Below are positions 7,753 through 16,479 of a stretch of 64,000 nucleotides of DNA, piece by piece. The position numbers were made by a program, and so were the translations under genes. The stretch covers positions 248,001-312,000 of the forward strand of contig JAILWI010000003.1 in assembly GCA_025699005.1 (NCBI GenBank), in the 5' to 3' direction. The notes beneath the pieces were generated by a model, which saw only the letters and a list, made by a program, of their open reading frames with translations, was not told the origin of the DNA and made no database searches. Origin of the DNA: Chloroflexota bacterium (GTDB taxonomy: Bacteria; Chloroflexota; Limnocylindria; QHBO01). Positions within the stretch are counted from its first letter, which is position 1; the number at the start of each line of letters is the position of its first letter.

Positions 7753-10415
7753 GCGCGACGCTTGCGTGCCGTCGAACCCCGCCGTCCCGCGCCGTTGCCT
7801 CCGCTGGTGCGCCGCGGTCGCCCCTTCGACCCGCTCGCCTCGCGCGCGAGGAGCAGCTCGACGGCGCGCTCGAGCGTCAGGTCATCCGGCTGAAGGTCCT
7901 TCGGCAGCGACGCGTTCGTCGTGCCGTCGGTGACGTACGGGCCATAGCGCCCCTCGAGCAGCTTGAGACCGCTGCCGGACGTCGGGTGCGGGCCGAGCTC
8001 CCGGATCACGGTCGCCGCTCCGCGGCGCCGTGACGGCTTCTCCTGCCGGAACAGCTCGAGTGCCTCGTCGAGCGTGACCTCGAAGACCTGGCTGTCGGCG
8101 GTGAGCGAGCGGAACTCGCTGCCGCGCTTCACGTAGGGACCGTAGCGGCCGAAGTTGGCGACGATCTCCTCGCCCGTCGTCGGATCGGCCCCGACCAGGC
8201 GCGGCAGTGAGAGCAGCTCGATCGCGCGCTCGGTGGTCAGGGTGGCCGGGCTGTCGTCTCGCGTGAGCGACGCGCGCCGGGGCTTCGTGGCACTGCCCTT
8301 CTCCGGCGTCTCGCCGAGCTGGACGTACGGCCCGAAGCGCCCGGTCATGAGGTAGATCGGCAGGCCCGAGGCGGGGTCCGTGCCGAGACTGGCCGGCCCC
8401 CGGGCGCGCGACTCGACGAGCTCGATCGCCTGGTCGAGCGTGAAGTCCGCCGGCGGCATGTCCTCGGGAACCGATGCGTTCGTCGCCCCCTCCCCCTCGC
8501 CGATCTGCACGTAGGGGCCGAACCGGCCGATCCGGATGACGACCGGGACGCCGGTCTCCGGATGCCTGCCCAGGTCGACCACCGGGTACTCGATCTGGGT
8601 TTCGTTTTCGACGAGCGGCCGGAGGCCGGGCCAGTCCCGAGCGCTGTCGCCCTCGTAGAAGGAGGTCAGGAATGCGTTCCGTTCACGCTCCCCCTTCGCG
8701 ATCTCGTCGAGGTTCTCCTCGATCTGGCCTGTGAAGCCCAGCTCGACGAGCGCGGCGAAGTGCTGCTTCAGCAGGTGGGTCACGGCGAACGCGGTGAACG
8801 TCGGCACGAGCGCCTTGCCCTGCCGCCACACGTAGCCGCGACGCTCGATGGTCGAGATGATCGAGGCGTACGTCGACGGACGACCGATGCCATCCTCCTC
8901 GAGGCGCTTGACGAGCGAGGCGTCGGTGTAGCGCGCTGGCGGCGTGGTCTCGTGGCTCTTCGCCTCGAACCCGGCAAGGCTGAGCGCCCCATCCCGTTCC
9001 ACGCGGTCGCCGACGCTCAGCCGCGGCAGGATCGTCTCCTGGTCTCCCAGCTCGGCTGCCGGGTCGTCGGAACCCTCGACGTAGGCACGCAGGAAGCCGG
9101 CGAACGTCACGGCCTTGCCCGACGCGGTGAACACGTAGTCCCCGTCCGGCGCCGACGCCGTGATCTCGAGCGTCGTGCGGGAGAGCCTGGCATCGGCCAT
9201 CTGGGATGCGACGGCGCGCTTCCAGATGAGCTCGTAGAGATTGATCTCGTCGCGCCCGGCTCCCGCCCCGAGCCGCTGCGGCGTTCGTCCGAAGTCGGTC
9301 GGCCGGATGGCCTCGTGCGCCTCCTGCGCATTCTTGACCTTGGTCTTGTAGTGGCGCGGGCCGCCGTAGAACTCCGCTCCGTAGAGGGATCGGATGGCGT
9401 CGGCCGACTCCTGCATGGCGCGGTCGCTCAGCGAGGTGGAGTCGGTGCGGTGATACGAGATCATCCCCTCCTGGAAGAGGCGCTGCGCCGCGTTCATCGT
9501 CCGATCGGCCGAGAAGCCGAGCTTGCGGTTCGCCTCCTGCTGAAGCGTGGACGTCGTGAACGGCGCCGATGGTCCCTGGCTGCCGGGCCGCTCGTCCACG
9601 GTCGTCACCGTCCATGGCAGCTGCTCGGCGAGCAGCTCCCGGAGCCGGGTGGCGCCGACCTCGTCGAGCGCCTGCGTGGCGGCGTCCCGGAGCTGGCCGG
9701 TGGCCGGATCGAAGTCCTTGCCGCTCGCCAGGCGCCCGGCGGGCGTTCGCACCAGCGTGGCCGTGAAGCTCGCGTCCGACGCCTGGATCCTCGCCTCGAG
9801 TCCCCAGAACGTGCTGCGGCGGAACGCGCGTCGCGCCTCCTCGCGCTCCACGACGAGCCGGACGGCGACACTCTGCACGCGGCCGGCGCTCAGCCCGGTC
9901 TGCACCTTCTTCCACAGGACCGGCGAGACCATGTACCCGTACAGCCGATCCACGATGCGACGGCTCTCCTGTGCATCGACGAGCTGGAGGTCAATGTCCC
10001 GGGCATCGTCCAAGGCACGGCGCACGGCCTCCTCGGTGATCTCGTGAAACTGGATGCGGCGAACCGGCACGGTCGGCTTCAGGACCTCACGCAGGTGCCA
10101 GCTGATCGACTCCCCTTCCCGATCAGGGTCGGTGGCCAGGAGGACCTCGGGCACGTCCTTCATCGCGGCACGAAGGTCACGGATGCGCGCCGCCTTGTCC
10201 CTGGGCACGACGTAATACGGCTGGAAGGCGTTCTCCACGTCGACGCCCATGCGGCCCCACGGCTTGTCCTTGATCGCGGCCGGGACCTCGCTCGCGTTCT
10301 CGGGGAGATCCCTGATGTGGCCGACGCTGGCCTCGACGCGGTAGTCGTCACCCAGGAGGCGGGCGAGGGTCCGTGCCTTGGCCGGCGACTCCACGATGAC
10401 GAGCGGCTTGGACAT
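7749..10415 (-). CDS. topA: DNA topoisomerase I
   Basis: 888 aa type IA topoisomerase, which relaxes negative supercoils. The Toprim domain starts at residue 4 (LVIVESPAKA) and contains TDPDREGE at 95-102. The catalytic tyrosine is Tyr321 in EGMISYHRTDST. The C-terminal third has four copies of a glycine/tyrosine repeat of the form GRFGPYVQ/GRYGPYV, each followed by an SLP-type segment, in place of zinc-finger domains. The tail is a Lys/Arg/Gly-rich, probably DNA-binding, stretch. It heads an overlapping operon topA-xerC-murJ-femAB-murE-femAB. Upstream lie an extended -10 element, a 29-codon open frame and a GC-rich dyad. Confidence 0.97.
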   Translation of the reverse strand: MSKPLVIVESPAKARTLARLLGDDYRVEASVGHIRDLPENASEVPAAIKDKPWGRMGVDVENAFQPYYVVPRDKAARIRDLRAAMKDVPEVLLATDPDREGESISWHLREVLKPTVPVRRIQFHEITEEAVRRALDDARDIDLQLVDAQESRRIVDRLYGYMVSPVLWKKVQTGLSAGRVQSVAVRLVVEREEARRAFRRSTFWGLEARIQASDASFTATLVRTPAGRLASGKDFDPATGQLRDAATQALDEVGATRLRELLAEQLPWTVTTVDERPGSQGPSAPFTTSTLQQEANRKLGFSADRTMNAAQRLFQEGMISYHRTDSTSLSDRAMQESADAIRSLYGAEFYGGPRHYKTKVKNAQEAHEAIRPTDFGRTPQRLGAGAGRDEINLYELIWKRAVASQMADARLSRTTLEITASAPDGDYVFTASGKAVTFAGFLRAYVEGSDDPAAELGDQETILPRLSVGDRVERDGALSLAGFEAKSHETTPPARYTDASLVKRLEEDGIGRPSTYASIISTIERRGYVWRQGKALVPTFTAFAVTHLLKQHFAALVELGFTGQIEENLDEIAKGERERNAFLTSFYEGDSARDWPGLRPLVENETQIEYPVVDLGRHPETGVPVVIRIGRFGPYVQIGEGEGATNASVPEDMPPADFTLDQAIELVESRARGPASLGTDPASGLPIYLMTGRFGPYVQLGETPEKGSATKPRRASLTRDDSPATLTTERAIELLSLPRLVGADPTTGEEIVANFGRYGPYVKRGSEFRSLTADSQVFEVTLDEALELFRQEKPSRRRGAATVIRELGPHPTSGSGLKLLEGRYGPYVTDGTTNASLPKDLQPDDLTLERAVELLLAREASGSKGRPRRTSGGNGAGRRGSTARKRRA

Positions 10416-10421
10416 CGGCGC

Positions 10422-10511
10422 TCAGCTCGCCTTCACGGCAGCCGACGACGGGCCCCCGATCGGGGACCCGAGCAGCGCGATGGCGGAGTCCGGCAGCGTG
10501 AATCGGGGCAT
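10422..10511 (-). CDS. Possible 29-codon leader peptide upstream of topA
   Basis: A short frame starts at an ATG at 10511, ten nt after a TGCTACACT extended -10, and stops 6 nt before the topA ATG. It has no ribosome-binding site and would be read from near the 5' end of the transcript. The product starts MPRFTLPDSAIALLG and has no recognisable domain. Its second half encodes the palindrome described at 10450-10469, so it may be a regulatory upstream frame. It may equally be chance, and coding is not proven. Confidence 0.25.
   Translation of the reverse strand: MPRFTLPDSAIALLGSPIGGPSSAAVKAS
10450..10469. repeat. GC-rich palindrome in the topA leader
   Basis: A 20-bp dyad is centred on GATC: CCCCGATCGGGG at its core, extended by GGG and CCC arms with one mismatch (C10453/A10466). 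It lies 35-54 bp upstream of the topA start and downstream of the proposed promoter. It could be an operator or an mRNA hairpin. Confidence 0.4.
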
Positions 10512-10521
10512 TCGGTGAGGG

Positions 10522-10530
10522 AGTGTAGCA
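10522..10530 (-). promoter_or_regulatory. Extended -10 promoter for topA
   Basis: The minus strand reads TGCTACACT, an extended -10. The -35 position would fall inside the stable hairpin at 10532-10576, so recognition probably relies on the TG extension. The predicted start is near 10515. Confidence 0.45.
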
Positions 10531-10531
10531 C

Positions 10532-10576
10532 CGGCCCCGTGCTCGGCCGCCGTTGCGGGCCGATGGCACGGGGCCG
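10532..10576. terminator. Strong hairpin between the CAP-domain gene and topA
   Basis: An 11-bp perfect inverted repeat, CGGCCCCGTGC (10532-10542) with GCACGGGGCCG (10566-10576), continues inward with a second 6-bp stem, TCGGCC/GGCCGA, after a 2-nt bulge. It lies 63-107 nt past the stop of the upstream gene. No T-run follows, so it would be an atypical terminator. Confidence 0.5.
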
Positions 10577-10638
10577 TTCGGTGCGAGAAGAAGGTGCACC
10601 GCCGACGTCGCACGGAGCGACCCGACGGCGCGGGGGGA

Positions 10639-12297
10639 TCAGTCGGTGAAGTTCCAGGTGATGACCGTGCGACCACCCACGGTCGCGATCCCCACACCCA
10701 TCCGGCGAGCGTTCGGGTTGAGGATGTTCGCGATGTGGTTCCAGTGGCCGGGGTACGGCTCGGCCATGAACTGGGAGTGGCACCAGTCGAGCGTGGCCTG
10801 CTCGCTCATCCCGACGTGGTAGCACTGGTTCTCACCGGACCAGCCGAAGCTCACGCCACCGGCACGGAGCCGGCTCTCGCGCGTGCTGCCGTTGGCACCG
10901 GTGTGGCTGAAGTACCCATTGCGAGCCTGGTCCCACGCGTGCGCGGAGGCAACCGCCGAGACGCTCGCATCGAGCACCACCGGCGCGAAGCCGTACGCCG
11001 CACGAGCCGCATTCACCTGGTTGAGGGCATAGCCCGCCAGGCTCGTCGCCGGTGCCGCGGCCGGCACGACCGGTGCCGATCGCACGGACGTCGTGGCGCG
11101 CGGCGCGACGGTGACCGGCGCAGCCTTCGTGGAGAACGAGAGGCTCGCGTCGACGCGATTCCCGTCGCCGTCGCGAGCGCCACCGTCGAACGTCACCTCG
11201 TACGTCCGACCACCCGCGAACGGCTGATCAGGCGTGTAGATGAGCTGGGTCGCGGCCTCGTTCCAGGCCAGCAGGCCGCCGACGAGCTGACCCGTCGACG
11301 TGTCGGTCAGACCGAACGCCTTGTTCGTCGCCTCGACCGCCATCGGCTGGCTGAACCAGAGCTCGACGGTCGCCGGCTCGACATCGGCCGCATCGGCCTC
11401 TGGCGAGGTCTTGGTGACCTGGGCCCCCGGCTGCACGATGAACGAGAAGTTGCCCTTCCCGCCGATCACGTTGCCGATGACATCGTGCGATCCGATCACG
11501 CTGATCGTGTAACGCGAGCCAGGTTCCATCCGACCCGAGGGTCGGAACACGAGGTCGTTCTCGTGCCACTCGAGGTCACCCTCGACGGCGGGAGTGATGG
11601 CGAAGCGCGACTCGACGTCGGCACGGTCCATCTCACCCGAGAAGCTGATGCTGATGGCGCTCGTCGCGCTGACCTCGGTCGCCGTCTTCGTCGGCGGGTT
11701 GACCTCGGTCGGCGACGGGGCCGCCGCCTCGAGCGCATCGACGGCATTCGGCTGGCCATCGGCCACCGGGGACTCATCGGCGCTCTCGACGAGCCGGACC
11801 TGGAAGTCCGTGACGCGCGGGGCAAGCTGGGTCGTGAACGAGTAGCGGCGAGCACCGCCGACGGTCGTGCCGTCGGTCGCCTGCGCCGACTCACCGACCA
11901 CGACGAGGTACGTCTCGGACGTGCGCCAGCGTCGTTCCGGCGTGATGGTCAGGGAATCGAGTTCGGGGCTCCACTGGGTGCGCACGGCATCGGCCGGCAG
12001 CAGCTGGAGCGCGTCTTCGACGGAACCGGGGTTCATCGCGGCGTCGAAGTCGATGGTGATGGATGCATCGGTGGAGACACCGATGCCCACGTTCTGCGGA
12101 AGCATTGACTCGGAGACGACGGGAGCCGCCTCCGGCACGGCCTTGGTGACCGGTGCTTCCTGGCTGAACGCGATGATGAACGTGAACGAGAGGGCGGCAA
12201 TCGAGACTCGGGCGATGCCTCGATGGCTGCTCAGCAACTTGCCGAGCGACTCGAACGTGGCGGGCGCGGCCGCACCTACGGTTCGGATCGGACGCAA
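10639..12297 (-). CDS. Secreted CAP/SCP-domain protein with tandem Big_5-type Ig-like domains
   Basis: 552 aa from a TTG at 12297 preceded by GGAG at 8 nt; the upstream frame has no better start. One hydrophobic segment near residue 30 (SIAALSFTFIIAFS) is a signal peptide or anchor. Three SbsA/Big_5-like repeats follow, recognisable by SITIDFDAAMNPGSV, AISISFSGEMDRADV and ELWFSQPMAVEA, each beginning a "bacterial Ig-like with large strand swap" unit. The last 130 residues are a CAP/SCP domain: LNQVNAARAAYGFAPV, AWDQARNGYFSHTG, GENQCYHVGM and HWNHIANILNP. The cleft residues (His in FSHTG, Glu in GENQ, His in HWNHI) are present. The gene is monocistronic. Its function at the cell surface is unknown. 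Confidence 0.88.
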   Translation of the reverse strand: MRPIRTVGAAAPATFESLGKLLSSHRGIARVSIAALSFTFIIAFSQEAPVTKAVPEAAPVVSESMLPQNVGIGVSTDASITIDFDAAMNPGSVEDALQLLPADAVRTQWSPELDSLTITPERRWRTSETYLVVVGESAQATDGTTVGGARRYSFTTQLAPRVTDFQVRLVESADESPVADGQPNAVDALEAAAPSPTEVNPPTKTATEVSATSAISISFSGEMDRADVESRFAITPAVEGDLEWHENDLVFRPSGRMEPGSRYTISVIGSHDVIGNVIGGKGNFSFIVQPGAQVTKTSPEADAADVEPATVELWFSQPMAVEATNKAFGLTDTSTGQLVGGLLAWNEAATQLIYTPDQPFAGGRTYEVTFDGGARDGDGNRVDASLSFSTKAAPVTVAPRATTSVRSAPVVPAAAPATSLAGYALNQVNAARAAYGFAPVVLDASVSAVASAHAWDQARNGYFSHTGANGSTRESRLRAGGVSFGWSGENQCYHVGMSEQATLDWCHSQFMAEPYPGHWNHIANILNPNARRMGVGIATVGGRTVITWNFTD

Positions 12298-12374
12298 TAC
12301 ACAAACTCCATGGGGATTCGGAGCTGTCCTGTTTGTTGGGCACGGACAGCCAAGCCATGTGGCGGCAAGAGGAT

Positions 12375-12394
12375 AGCCCAAGAGTACCTGGGCT
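12375..12394 (-). terminator. Short hairpin just after dprA
   Basis: AGCCCA and TGGGCT arms (6 bp) flank an 8-nt loop starting two nt after the dprA stop. No T-tract follows. It is a weak candidate terminator. Confidence 0.3.
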
Positions 12395-12395
12395 G

Positions 12396-13538
12396 TCATA
12401 CGGGCTCTGCAAGCCGCTTCGCGGCGAGTGTCGTATGGAAGGTGGCGCCGCCGTAGGAATCGACGAGGCCGCGTGACTCGAGCATGGTCAGCGCGCTCGC
12501 CACCGAGGCGGCCGGCTGACGGGCTCGATCGACGAGCTCCTCGATCGAGCCGGGGCGCTCGAGAAGGGCCCGCAGGACGAGGCCCTCGACCTCGGAAAGG
12601 CTGCCCACCGATGGTGGCCGGCGCCCCGTGGCGAGCCCGATCCGACCCAGCAGCCAGGCCGAAGAGGTGACCAGCTCGGCCTGATGATCGGCGATCAGCC
12701 GGTTGCAGCCGCGCGACGCCATGGCATCGATCGGCCCCGGCACGGCGTACAGCTCACGGCCGATGGCCATCGCCGCCGCGGCGGTGAGCAACGCCCCGGA
12801 TCGGTCGGGAGCCTCGACGACGACGACCGCCTCCGCGAGCCCGGCGATGATGCGATTCCGCCTTGCGAAGTCCGGCTTGCCGATGGCGATCCCCGCCGGG
12901 ATCTCGCTCACCAACGCCCCACCGTGCCGCAGCAGGTCCCGCGCCAGTGCGCGGTGGCGCGGCGGATAGATGCGGTCGAGCGGTGACGGCAGGACGGCGA
13001 CGCCCGGGACCCGCGCCGCGACCGACGCGCGATGCGCGGCGCCGTCGATGCCGAGCGCGAGACCGGAGACGACCGCGACGCCGGACGTCGCGAGGTCGTG
13101 CGCGATCTCCGTGGCCACGGACAGGCCGTAGCTCGACGCACCACGCGTCCCGACGATGGCCACGGCCCGACGCCGGAAGACTTCCAGCGATCCGTTCACG
13201 AAGAGGGTCGGCGGCCGCGGGTCGAGTGTGCGGAGGGCAGGCGGGTACTCATCGTCGAGCGCCGTGACGATGCGGCCGTCGGCCGCCGCGGTGGTCTCGA
13301 CGAGCCCGCGCGCGATCGCACGCGGGTCGGTCGGGGCGTCATGGTTCGCGGCCCGATGCGCATGCCACGCCTTCCAGGCGGCGATCGCCGAGCCGTGCTC
13401 CAGCACGAGGCGGGCGAACCCGGCAGGGCCGATGCCCGGGCGCGTCGACAGCGCAATCCAGGCTTCCCGCTCGCTGACGCGAGCCGCTGACGGTCTCCTT
13501 CCGCGCGCCGGGTTGGATCCGCTTCCGACGCCGATCAC
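12396..13538 (-). CDS. dprA: DNA-processing protein DprA (Smf)
   Basis: 380 aa with a GTG start. A textbook AGGAGGTGG lies about 6 nt upstream, and the start overlaps the comM stop as GTGA. The Rossmann-like core has AIVGTRGASSYG, VVSGLALGIDGAAHRAS and LPSPLDRIYPPRH, with SEIPAGIAIGKPDFARRNRIIAGL as in DprA. The C-terminal 60 residues (SEVEGLVLRALLERPGSIEEL) form the winged-helix domain found in many DprA proteins. It loads RecA on single-stranded DNA taken up during transformation. The comM-dprA pairing is common and suggests transformation capacity, but no uptake channel genes are in the window. Confidence 0.93.
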   Translation of the reverse strand: MIGVGSGSNPARGRRPSAARVSEREAWIALSTRPGIGPAGFARLVLEHGSAIAAWKAWHAHRAANHDAPTDPRAIARGLVETTAAADGRIVTALDDEYPPALRTLDPRPPTLFVNGSLEVFRRRAVAIVGTRGASSYGLSVATEIAHDLATSGVAVVSGLALGIDGAAHRASVAARVPGVAVLPSPLDRIYPPRHRALARDLLRHGGALVSEIPAGIAIGKPDFARRNRIIAGLAEAVVVVEAPDRSGALLTAAAAMAIGRELYAVPGPIDAMASRGCNRLIADHQAELVTSSAWLLGRIGLATGRRPPSVGSLSEVEGLVLRALLERPGSIEELVDRARQPAASVASALTMLESRGLVDSYGGATFHTTLAAKRLAEPV

Positions 13539-15043
13539 GCGGCCACCTCCTGGGGTCGATGCGCGAGCGCCTCGGTGACGTGCTCGGGCTGCACGTCGCT
13601 GCAGCCCTCGAGGTCCGCGATCGTGCGCGCGACGCGGGCGGCGCGATGCACGCGACGCATCGAGAGCCCGAGCCTGCGCGCCGTCGAATCGAGCATGAGC
13701 CGCGTGGCGGATGTGAAGCCGCTCCGCTCGTCGAGGAGCTCGGGGGCGATCTCGGCGTTCGGAGCTCCCTGGCGCTCGTGCTGCCGTTCATGGGCTGCCG
13801 AGACACGCTGGGCCACCACCGAGGACGGCGCGGGACGCCGGGTGTCGTCCGTCGCGCGCGGCCCCTGCAGGGGCACGGCCAGGTCGAGCCGGTCGCGGAG
13901 CGGTCCCGACAGCCGCGCCTGGTACCGACGCCGGATCCCGTCCTCGCAGGTGCAGGAACGGCCCGCCGCGCCGAACCAGCCGCAGGGGCACGGGTTGTAC
14001 GCGGCGAGGAGCATGAACCGGGCCGGGAGCGCGAGCACACGTTCGACGCGGGCGATCGTCACGATCCCGGAGTCCAGCGGTCCGCGCAGGGCATCGAGGG
14101 CGTCGGCGCGGAACTGGAGCGTCTCGTCGAGGAAGAGGACGCCGCGATGGGCCAGCGAGACCTCGCCCGGCCGAACCCGGGGTCCGCCACCGACGAGCGC
14201 CTGCGTCGAGATCGTGTGGTGCGGCGCGCGGAACGGCCGGTGCCGGGGCATCAGCGGGCCGCGCTCGGCCATCCCGGCGACCGAACGGATGCGGCTGACC
14301 TCGGCCGCCTCGTCCTCCGTGAGTGCGGGCAGGATCCCGGCCGCGGCACGCGCCAGCAGCGTCTTGCCGACCCCGGGCGGGCCGCTGAAGGCCAGGTTGT
14401 GGCGGCCGGCGACCGCGATCTCGAGCACGCGGCGTGCGACCACGTGCCCCACGACCGACGCCAGGTCCGGCGCGTCGTCGATCGGGTCGCCGGCAAGTGC
14501 CGGCTCCGGGACGGGCGTGGGATGGATCAGCTCCAGGGCCGCGAGGTGCCGGACCGCCTCGCGGAACGAGCGCGCCCCGTGCACCCGAATCCCGCGCACC
14601 GCCGCACCCTCGGGCGCGGCTTCGGCGGCCACGACCACGTCATGGATGCCGGATGCGCGGACGGCGGCGACGAGCGCCATGACGCCCGGCACGGGACGCA
14701 GCGAGCCGTCGAGCGCGAGCTCGCCGATGAGAGCCGTGTCCCGCAGGCGCGCACCGTCGAGCTGTCCGGAGGCGACGAGGATGGCGGCGGCGATGGCGAG
14801 ATCGTGCCCGGTCCCCTCCTTCGGGAGGTCGGCCGGGGCGAGGTTGATTGTGATCCTCCGCGCCGGAACCTCGAAGTCGGAGTTGCGGATCGCGGCACGG
14901 ACGCGTTCGCGCGCTTCCAGGACCGCGCTGCCGGCGAGGCCGACGATCGTGAGCCCCGGCAGGCCGAACGCGACGTCGACCTCGACCCGCACCGGGATCC
15001 CGTCGACGCCGACGATCGAGGCGCTGAGCGCCGTCGCGAGCAT
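13535..15043 (-). CDS. comM: ComM/YifB-type magnesium-chelatase-like AAA+ helicase
   Basis: 502 aa, normal for the family. The N-terminal Lon-like fold begins MLATALSASIVGVDGIPV. The Walker A motif is [13 protein letters not shown] near residue 220, Walker B is GVLFLDE, followed by RFMLLAAYNPCPCGW and the four-Cys segment PCPCGWFGAAGRSCTCE typical of Mg_chelatase_C proteins. ComM hexamers drive branch migration when transformed single-stranded DNA is integrated. It is translationally coupled to dprA, which follows. Confidence 0.94.
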   Translation of the reverse strand: MLATALSASIVGVDGIPVRVEVDVAFGLPGLTIVGLAGSAVLEARERVRAAIRNSDFEVPARRITINLAPADLPKEGTGHDLAIAAAILVASGQLDGARLRDTALIGELALDGSLRPVPGVMALVAAVRASGIHDVVVAAEAAPEGAAVRGIRVHGARSFREAVRHLAALELIHPTPVPEPALAGDPIDDAPDLASVVGHVVARRVLEIAVAGRHNLAFSGPPGVGKTLLARAAAGILPALTEDEAAEVSRIRSVAGMAERGPLMPRHRPFRAPHHTISTQALVGGGPRVRPGEVSLAHRGVLFLDETLQFRADALDALRGPLDSGIVTIARVERVLALPARFMLLAAYNPCPCGWFGAAGRSCTCEDGIRRRYQARLSGPLRDRLDLAVPLQGPRATDDTRRPAPSSVVAQRVSAAHERQHERQGAPNAEIAPELLDERSGFTSATRLMLDSTARRLGLSMRRVHRAARVARTIADLEGCSDVQPEHVTEALAHRPQEVAA

Positions 15044-15185
15044 CGCGAACCTCGTCGGGAGGCGAAGTTCGATGAGCGAGTGCCGGTCGCCTGCCTGCTC
15101 GCCTCCCTACTAACCAGCAGCGACCGGCGCTGCCATGCTGCGGAGGGAGCGGTTATCGGACCGTTAGGCGGCCGTTACCGGGTCG

Positions 15186-16379
15186 TCAGGCCTCGACGGC
15201 ACCCACCTCGGCCGCGAACATCGCGTCGAGCTCGTCGGTGAACTTGGCGACGCTCTGGCCGAGCGGCCCATCGGGGCGGCTCGACATGAACGGCTCGCCC
15301 GAGTTCAGGGCGCTGATCGCGCCGCGGTACTCGTTGATGACCTGGTAGTCGATCCGCCGTCCGAGCGCCGACTCCGCGTTGTCGACGTTGATGCCGGTGT
15401 ACGCGTTCGATCGGTTCAGGACGAGCTGGACCTTGCTGCGCTCGTAGCCCAGGGAGTCCATCGTCTCGAGCACGAGCCGCACGTTCTTCAGGCACGACAG
15501 GTCGGCGGTCATCACGACGAAGATCACATCGGCCTCGTCGAAGAGCTGGAGGTTGAAGTCGTCGATCGTCTTCGCCATGTCGACGACCGTGTAGTCGTAG
15601 GCGCGGCGCATCAGCGCCAGGATGTCGGACAGAGCACGCGGATGGGTGCGCTGGCGCTCCATGACGAGATCGGCCGATTCGGGGTTCGGGGGCGCCAAGA
15701 GAAGCTCCATCCCGGCGTGGTGCCGGACCATGAGCTTGCGGAGCAGATCGGCGTCGAGGTCGTTCTCGGTGATCGCGTTGACGATGGACGACGAGTCGAG
15801 CCCGAGGTCCAGGAACACGCGCATGTCGCCGAACTGGAGGTTGGCGTCGATGAGCGCCGTGGATCGGTTGAGACGCGCGGTCAGCGCGATGGCCGTGTTG
15901 ATGGCGATGGTCGTGGTTCCCACGCCACCCTTCGCGCCGTAGAAGCAGGCGAGGCGTCCGAGTGCCGCTCGCTCCGTTCCCTGCTTGCGCTGCTCGCCAC
16001 CCCCCGATCGCGACAGGAGGGCCTTGATGCGCGCAATGAGCTCGAGCGGGTGGAACGGCTTGACGATGTCGTCGTCGGCGCCCGCGCGGAGTCCCTTGAC
16101 GCGCTGCTCCACGTCCGCCTCGGAGGTGAGCATGATGATCGGCACTCGCCGCGGCGCCGTCTCGGCGGCACGGATCCTGGCCGTCGCCTCGTAGCCGTCG
16201 AGCTTCGGCATGGCCACGTCCATGAGGATGAGGTCCGGCTCGAGCGACGTCGCCATCTCGACTCCAGCCTCGCCGTCGGACGCGACGTGAACCTCGAATC
16301 CCTCCTGCTTCAGCGTGAAGACGAGGACACGCTGGATGTTGAGATCGTCGTCGACGACCAGGACCTTGGTGGCAGCCAA
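15186..16379 (-). CDS. Receiver-domain/CpaE-type MinD-like ATPase (copy 1)
   Basis: 397 aa with a TTG start placed 7 nt after AGGGG. Residues 1-125 are a response-regulator receiver: acidic pocket DDD at 10-12, phosphoacceptor Asp54 in LILMDVAMP, and Lys in DDDIVKPFHP. A short linker leads to a MinD/CpaE-like ATPase with deviant Walker A GAKGGVGTTTIAIN near residue 150, ALIDANLQFGD and TVVDMAKTIDDF. CpaE/TadZ proteins position Flp/Tad pilus machines, and TadE/TadG-like genes lie 4 kb away. A second protein of the same architecture is at 60844-61992. A TATAAT -10 lies upstream. No partner kinase is adjacent. Confidence 0.88.
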   Translation of the reverse strand: MAATKVLVVDDDLNIQRVLVFTLKQEGFEVHVASDGEAGVEMATSLEPDLILMDVAMPKLDGYEATARIRAAETAPRRVPIIMLTSEADVEQRVKGLRAGADDDIVKPFHPLELIARIKALLSRSGGGEQRKQGTERAALGRLACFYGAKGGVGTTTIAINTAIALTARLNRSTALIDANLQFGDMRVFLDLGLDSSSIVNAITENDLDADLLRKLMVRHHAGMELLLAPPNPESADLVMERQRTHPRALSDILALMRRAYDYTVVDMAKTIDDFNLQLFDEADVIFVVMTADLSCLKNVRLVLETMDSLGYERSKVQLVLNRSNAYTGINVDNAESALGRRIDYQVINEYRGAISALNSGEPFMSSRPDGPLGQSVAKFTDELDAMFAAEVGAVEA

Positions 16380-16409
16380 TGCAGATCCCCTGGCGAGATG
16401 GATGAGCCG

Positions 16410-16415
16410 ATTATA
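16410..16415 (-). promoter_or_regulatory. -10 element (TATAAT) for the receiver-CpaE gene
   Basis: A perfect TATAAT on the minus strand lies 31-36 nt upstream of the TTG start. The -35 region is poor. With the AGGGG ribosome site, this is one of the few conventional leadered starts in the window. Confidence 0.45.
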
Positions 16416-16441
16416 GGGTCAGGATCACCGGGCTCCATGGG

Positions 16442-16468
16442 CCGATGGGCGCGACGCGCACCCATCGG
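16442..16468 (-). terminator. Hairpin downstream of the alpha/beta hydrolase gene
   Basis: An 8-bp perfect stem, CCGATGGG with CCCATCGG, starts 12 nt after the hydrolase stop, with an 11-nt GC-rich interior. No T-run is present. It lies between the ends of two transcription units. Confidence 0.5.
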
Positions 16469-16479
16469 TACCCTGCGCC

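Noticed and set aside
8562..10649. A 695-codon plus-strand open frame opposite topA, with similar long frames opposite murE (2362-4281), murJ (5075-6838), the hydrogenase large subunit (36942-38789) and pckA (47853-49625)
   Set aside because: These are antisense shadows expected in GC-rich DNA. Their translations are Arg/Gly/Asp/Val-biased, lack domains, and lie opposite genes with full family motifs.
15044..15185. Repeated CCGTTA-type sequences between comM and the receiver-CpaE gene
   Set aside because: The arms do not form a convincing stem or a regular direct repeat, so no terminator or operator is claimed.
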